From: FEN-299 sp963717945
Lineage (GTDB): Bacteria; Acidobacteriota; Vicinamibacteria; Vicinamibacterales; Fen-181
Length of the DNA: 64,000 nucleotides
Reading direction: 5' to 3'
Assembly: GCA_963717945.1 (NCBI GenBank)
Contig: CAVQXT010000007.1
Location: forward strand, 434,001 to 498,000
Shown one piece after another: positions 61,252 through 64,000 of the stretch. Every line of letters begins with the position of its first letter. Position 1 is the first letter of the stretch. The translations under genes and the position numbers were made by a program. The notes beneath the pieces were generated by a model. It searched no databases. It saw only the letters and a program-made list of their open reading frames with translations, and was not told the origin of the DNA.

Positions 61252-63441
61252 CTAGAGCCTGAAGGTGTACTGGAGTTTCGCCGAGCCCTTGTCGAAGACC
61301 GGCACGAACCGGTTGTCGGCCGGGTCCCGGTACCACCCGCGGTTGAGGACCAGGAACAGGTCGCTCCCCGGCCGGATGATCCAGCGGAACCGGCTCTGCA
61401 CGCCGAGCAGCCTCGACTCGGTGTCGTATTGCACCAGGTTGGCCCACGAGAGGTTCGGCGAGAAGTTGTAGTCCCCCCGGACCGTGAACACCTGCGTGGT
61501 GAACGTCCCCTCGGCGAGCGCCACCTCGTTGCGCCCGACCTCGAAGGCGGTGCGGACGTGGTGCGTCGGCTTGAAGGTGACCGACAGCTCGACGTCGCGC
61601 CTGGTGCCGGTATAGAACTCGCCCCACCCCACCTCGGCCTGCACCACCACCCTCCGCTTGTCGGCCGTCTCGACCTGGAACCCCCAGCGGCGCATCGTAT
61701 ACTCGCCGACGGGGATCACCACGCCGTCGGCGATCTCGAACGTCTCGGTGAGCCGCTCGTACTGCGGCATGGCCTCGAACCCGACCCGATCGCCCGACTC
61801 GAATTCCACCGTGAGCGGCGAGGAGTACACCTCCCAGCTCTCGGTGACGTTCTGCATGTTGGTGACCCAGACCGGCATGGCCTCGACAAACAGCTGCCGG
61901 ATCCCGAACCGGCCCAGCCGCGGCTTGAACGCGATCCCGGGCGAGAGGCGCCGGATCCCGCGGCGCGGCACGAAGCCGAGCGCCGGCCGGAAGTTCTCGC
62001 CGATCTGCCGCCAGCCGAACGAGGCGTCCCACAGGTCGTTCGGGTAGTCCACGTTGCCCCCGAACGCGTAGTCGGTCGTGCCGCTCGCCTCGTCGTCGGT
62101 CCGCAAGAGGAAGGCGCTGGCATTCAGGTTCTTGTCGCCCCGGAACGTCGAGGTGGCCAGGCGCATGTCGACGCCGACCAGCGTGTTGCCGCCGGTGCCC
62201 TCGGGATTGCCGCGCGTCACGATGGCCCCGACCCAGGACTGCTCGAAGAGGTTCCGGCTGACGCGCGCCGCGAGCAGGTTCTGCCCCTCCAGCCGGCTGC
62301 CGTCCTCGAAGGCGTTGTCGAGGGCGCGCGTCTGGACGTCGAGCACGCCCACGTTGAAGCCCCCCTGCCGGCCGACGATCTTCGCGCCGGCCAGGATCGG
62401 GACCTCGCGCTCGTTCATCAGGCCGATCCGCCGGCTGAAGAAGGGGAGCACGCTCTCCTCGTTGGTCGCGGCCACCTCGAACACGCCCGCGCCCTCGAGG
62501 AAGAACGCGCGCTTCTCGGGGAAGAACAGCGGGAACCGCGTGAGGTTGATCTGGCGGTCGTCGGCCTCGGTCTCGGCGAAATCGGTGTTGATGGTGACCG
62601 ACGCGTTCATGTTCGGCGTCAGGTTCTTGAAGATGTCGAGGCCGGCCTGCAGCTTGTTGTCTCCCGTCTCCCGACCGCCCGAGAGGTACGGCCGGATGTC
62701 GAGGCCGAGCCCCTGGCTGATTCCCTCGATCCCCTCGAGCCGCCCCGCCTGCGAGAGGTTCGAGATCCGGGCGTCGCGCTGGGGCGACGCCCACCGGTCC
62801 GTTTCGTTGTGCCGCTTGATCAGCCGCTGGATGTTGAACCCCCACACCGTCTGGCCCGGCTTGAAGCGGAGCGTCTTGAAGGGAATCGCGATCTCGGCCG
62901 TCCACCCCTCCGGCGTGATCCGCGCGGCGGCGTCCCAGATGCCGTCCCACTGGAGCGACAGTTCCTCGGCGTTGTTGGCCACCTGGCCGTCGGCCCTCGC
63001 GCCCGAGGGGTTCACCTGGAAGAAGAACCCGTTCCGGTGGTCGAGGAAGGGGTCGAGGATGATGAGGACGTTGTCGTCGCTCTCGAGCTCGGCGTCGCGC
63101 GTGAGCTGGGTGGAGACGATGGCCGACGGCGTGCGGTCGAGGCAGCGGATGCCCACGTAGAGCGTCGACGCGGTGTAGAGGACGCGAACCTCGGTGGACT
63201 CGGTGGCCGGCGAGTTCTCGTTCGGCACGCTCTGGACGAGGGGGCCGATGGGCTGAGCCGCCGCCCACGCCGGATCGTCGAGGACGCCGTCCAGCTTGAT
63301 GGGCGTGGAGATGCGAACGGCGCGGGCCGAGGGACGGTCGGCTGCGGCCGCCTGGGGCGGGGCCGCGGTCGAGAAGCCCGCGAAACCGGTGGCGAACGCC
63401 GCGAGGATGAGAACAGTTCGAACAGGGTGCCGATATGACAT
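61252..63441 (-). CDS. DUF5916 outer-membrane protein with N-terminal CBM9-like domain
   Basis: A 729-aa exported protein. Signal peptide (VLILAAFATGFAGFSTAA), then a carbohydrate-binding family 9-like domain (IKLDGVLDDPAWAAAQ, VRVLYTASTLYVGIRCLD, TPEGWTAEIAIPFKTLRF) and a C-terminal DUF5916 region predicted as a beta-barrel (FFPEKRAFFLEGAGVFEV, LPFFSRRIGLMNEREVPILAGAKIVGR, NRFVPVFDKGSAKLQYTFRL with a terminal aromatic-rich strand). Family members are common in Acidobacteriota and Bacteroidota; the role is unknown but surface glycan handling is likely from the CBM9 part. It is divergent from the aminotransferase gene across 64 bp. Confidence 0.93.
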   Translation of the reverse strand: MSYRHPVRTVLILAAFATGFAGFSTAAPPQAAAADRPSARAVRISTPIKLDGVLDDPAWAAAQPIGPLVQSVPNENSPATESTEVRVLYTASTLYVGIRCLDRTPSAIVSTQLTRDAELESDDNVLIILDPFLDHRNGFFFQVNPSGARADGQVANNAEELSLQWDGIWDAAARITPEGWTAEIAIPFKTLRFKPGQTVWGFNIQRLIKRHNETDRWASPQRDARISNLSQAGRLEGIEGISQGLGLDIRPYLSGGRETGDNKLQAGLDIFKNLTPNMNASVTINTDFAETEADDRQINLTRFPLFFPEKRAFFLEGAGVFEVAATNEESVLPFFSRRIGLMNEREVPILAGAKIVGRQGGFNVGVLDVQTRALDNAFEDGSRLEGQNLLAARVSRNLFEQSWVGAIVTRGNPEGTGGNTLVGVDMRLATSTFRGDKNLNASAFLLRTDDEASGTTDYAFGGNVDYPNDLWDASFGWRQIGENFRPALGFVPRRGIRRLSPGIAFKPRLGRFGIRQLFVEAMPVWVTNMQNVTESWEVYSSPLTVEFESGDRVGFEAMPQYERLTETFEIADGVVIPVGEYTMRRWGFQVETADKRRVVVQAEVGWGEFYTGTRRDVELSVTFKPTHHVRTAFEVGRNEVALAEGTFTTQVFTVRGDYNFSPNLSWANLVQYDTESRLLGVQSRFRWIIRPGSDLFLVLNRGWYRDPADNRFVPVFDKGSAKLQYTFRL

Positions 63442-63490
63442 GAGTCTGGAATTCTATACGGTCTTTCGTCCCGACGCGCCCCCATTCGCG

Positions 63491-63496
63491 TATGAT
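63491..63496 (+). promoter_or_regulatory. Candidate -10 (TATGAT) with very short leader
   Basis: TATGAT lies 9 bp before ATG 63506 and no ribosome-binding site intervenes. Transcription from it would begin about 3 nt before the start codon, resembling the leaderless arrangement at 35919. Confidence 0.35.
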
Positions 63497-63505
63497 TCCC
63501 GCCGT

Positions 63506-64000
63506 ATGGACACCTCGCGACGCGCGTTCATCCTCACCGCCGCCGCCGGGGCCGTCGTCCCCGTGCTGGGGCCGGCCGTGCTCGACGCGCTCGAGCGCCG
63601 CCTCGAGCCGTTCGACCGCCTGTCGCCCTCCGCCGCCGCGGCCGACGACCGGTTCTGGGCCGAGATCCGGAAGGTGTTTCCCGTCCCCGCCGACTACATC
63701 AACCTGGAGAACGGGTACTCGAGCCCGCAGCCGGCGCCGACCTACGAGGCGTTCCAGCGCCACCAGGCCGCGATCAACGGCGGCCTGTCGTTCTACATGC
63801 GGCGCCGGAAGGCCGGCGACCTCGAGGCGGTCAAGAACCAGCTCGCCGAACTGGCCGGCTGCCCGGTCGAGGAGCTGGTCATCACGCGCAACACGACCGA
63901 GTCGCTCGGCACCGTGATCCACGGCATCGACCTCGCGCCCGGCGACGAAGCCGTGATGTGCAACCAGGATTACGGGTCGATGCTCGAGCAGTTCCGGCAG
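63506..64000 (+). CDS. Class V aminotransferase (isopenicillin-N epimerase-like), 3' part beyond the window
   Basis: The frame is open from ATG 63506 to the window end (165 codons). It starts with a twin-arginine signal-like segment (MDTSRRAFILTAAAGAVVPV), then the N-terminal part of a PLP-dependent class V fold: DYINLENGYSSPQPAPTYEA, QLAELAGCPVEELVITRNTTESL and HGIDLAPGDEAVMCNQDYGS. The catalytic Lys lies beyond the edge. Exported members of this family are frequent in Acidobacteriota and may be secondary-metabolite or amino-acid lyases. The substrate is not known. Confidence 0.88.
   Translation, partial: MDTSRRAFILTAAAGAVVPVLGPAVLDALERRLEPFDRLSPSAAAADDRFWAEIRKVFPVPADYINLENGYSSPQPAPTYEAFQRHQAAINGGLSFYMRRRKAGDLEAVKNQLAELAGCPVEELVITRNTTESLGTVIHGIDLAPGDEAVMCNQDYGSMLEQFRQ

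Overview
The window is a high-GC (about two-thirds G+C by eye) bacterial chromosome segment with densely packed genes. TonB-dependent receptors with an N-terminal carboxypeptidase-regulatory-like domain, a DUF5916 outer-membrane protein, several secreted M14/M28 peptidases, a split methylmalonyl-CoA mutase and abundant intergenic hairpin repeats together suggest an Acidobacteriota genome, most likely class Vicinamibacteria. This is inference from gene content; there is no rRNA here. One tRNA (Pro, UGG) is present. I see no CRISPR array, prophage or transposase.

Layout. 1-6.4 kb: the start of a 2-hydroxyacyl-CoA-dehydratase-like gene, ettA, a PilB/GspE-type ATPase with an added C-terminal GAF-like domain, msrB and a CBS-domain protein. 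6.7-11.8 kb: a methylmalonyl-CoA operon on the minus strand (epimerase, mutase small and large subunits, MeaB chaperone), headed by a broken biotin-carrier gene. 11.9-17.8 kb: secreted GH2 beta-galactosidase, an OB-fold lipoprotein, a secreted protein of unknown function and a pirin. 18-26.3 kb: a possible metal (copper) locus with a membrane-fusion adaptor, two paired modules of a small His/Cys-rich membrane protein plus a TonB-dependent receptor, and a Tat-exported 14-cysteine copper-storage-like four-helix protein. 26.3-32.1 kb: secreted metallophosphoesterase and two M14 carboxypeptidase-like proteins, one of which has lost the normal zinc site. 32.3-39 kb: deoxynucleoside kinase, a double GNAT protein, DUF488, small proteins, a methyltransferase remnant, tRNA-Pro and DUF5362. 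39-43.2 kb: a cell-envelope/RNA operon (amidase, GerMN, RNase PH, RdgB, S4 protein). 43.2-49 kb: a citrate lyase operon (citC, citD, a PPC-domain protein, citE, citF, citXG). 49-64 kb: an M28 peptidase fused to a cyclophilin domain, a third M14 peptidase, thyX, a GH31 glucosidase, an adenosine deaminase, an organophosphate-type MFS transporter, a tandem pair of uncharacterised P-loop proteins, a DUF5916 protein and the start of a class-V aminotransferase.

Sequence quality matters here. Single-base insertions break otherwise perfectly conserved reading frames in ettA, citD, the PPC gene, citE, citF (about ten indels) and the GH31 gene, and a one-base deletion splits the metallophosphoesterase. 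Restoring each net shift gives full family-length proteins with intact motifs, so most of these look like local consensus errors rather than decay. By contrast, the biotin-carrier fragment and the methyltransferase remnant lack whole domains and look like true pseudogenes.

Intergenic space is dominated by three repeat classes: paired hairpins joined by TATCTG...CAGATA, a 29-bp CCGCC...GGCGG hairpin, and degenerate 7-bp tandem repeats whose unit differs from site to site. No gene-free stretch exceeds 300 bases.
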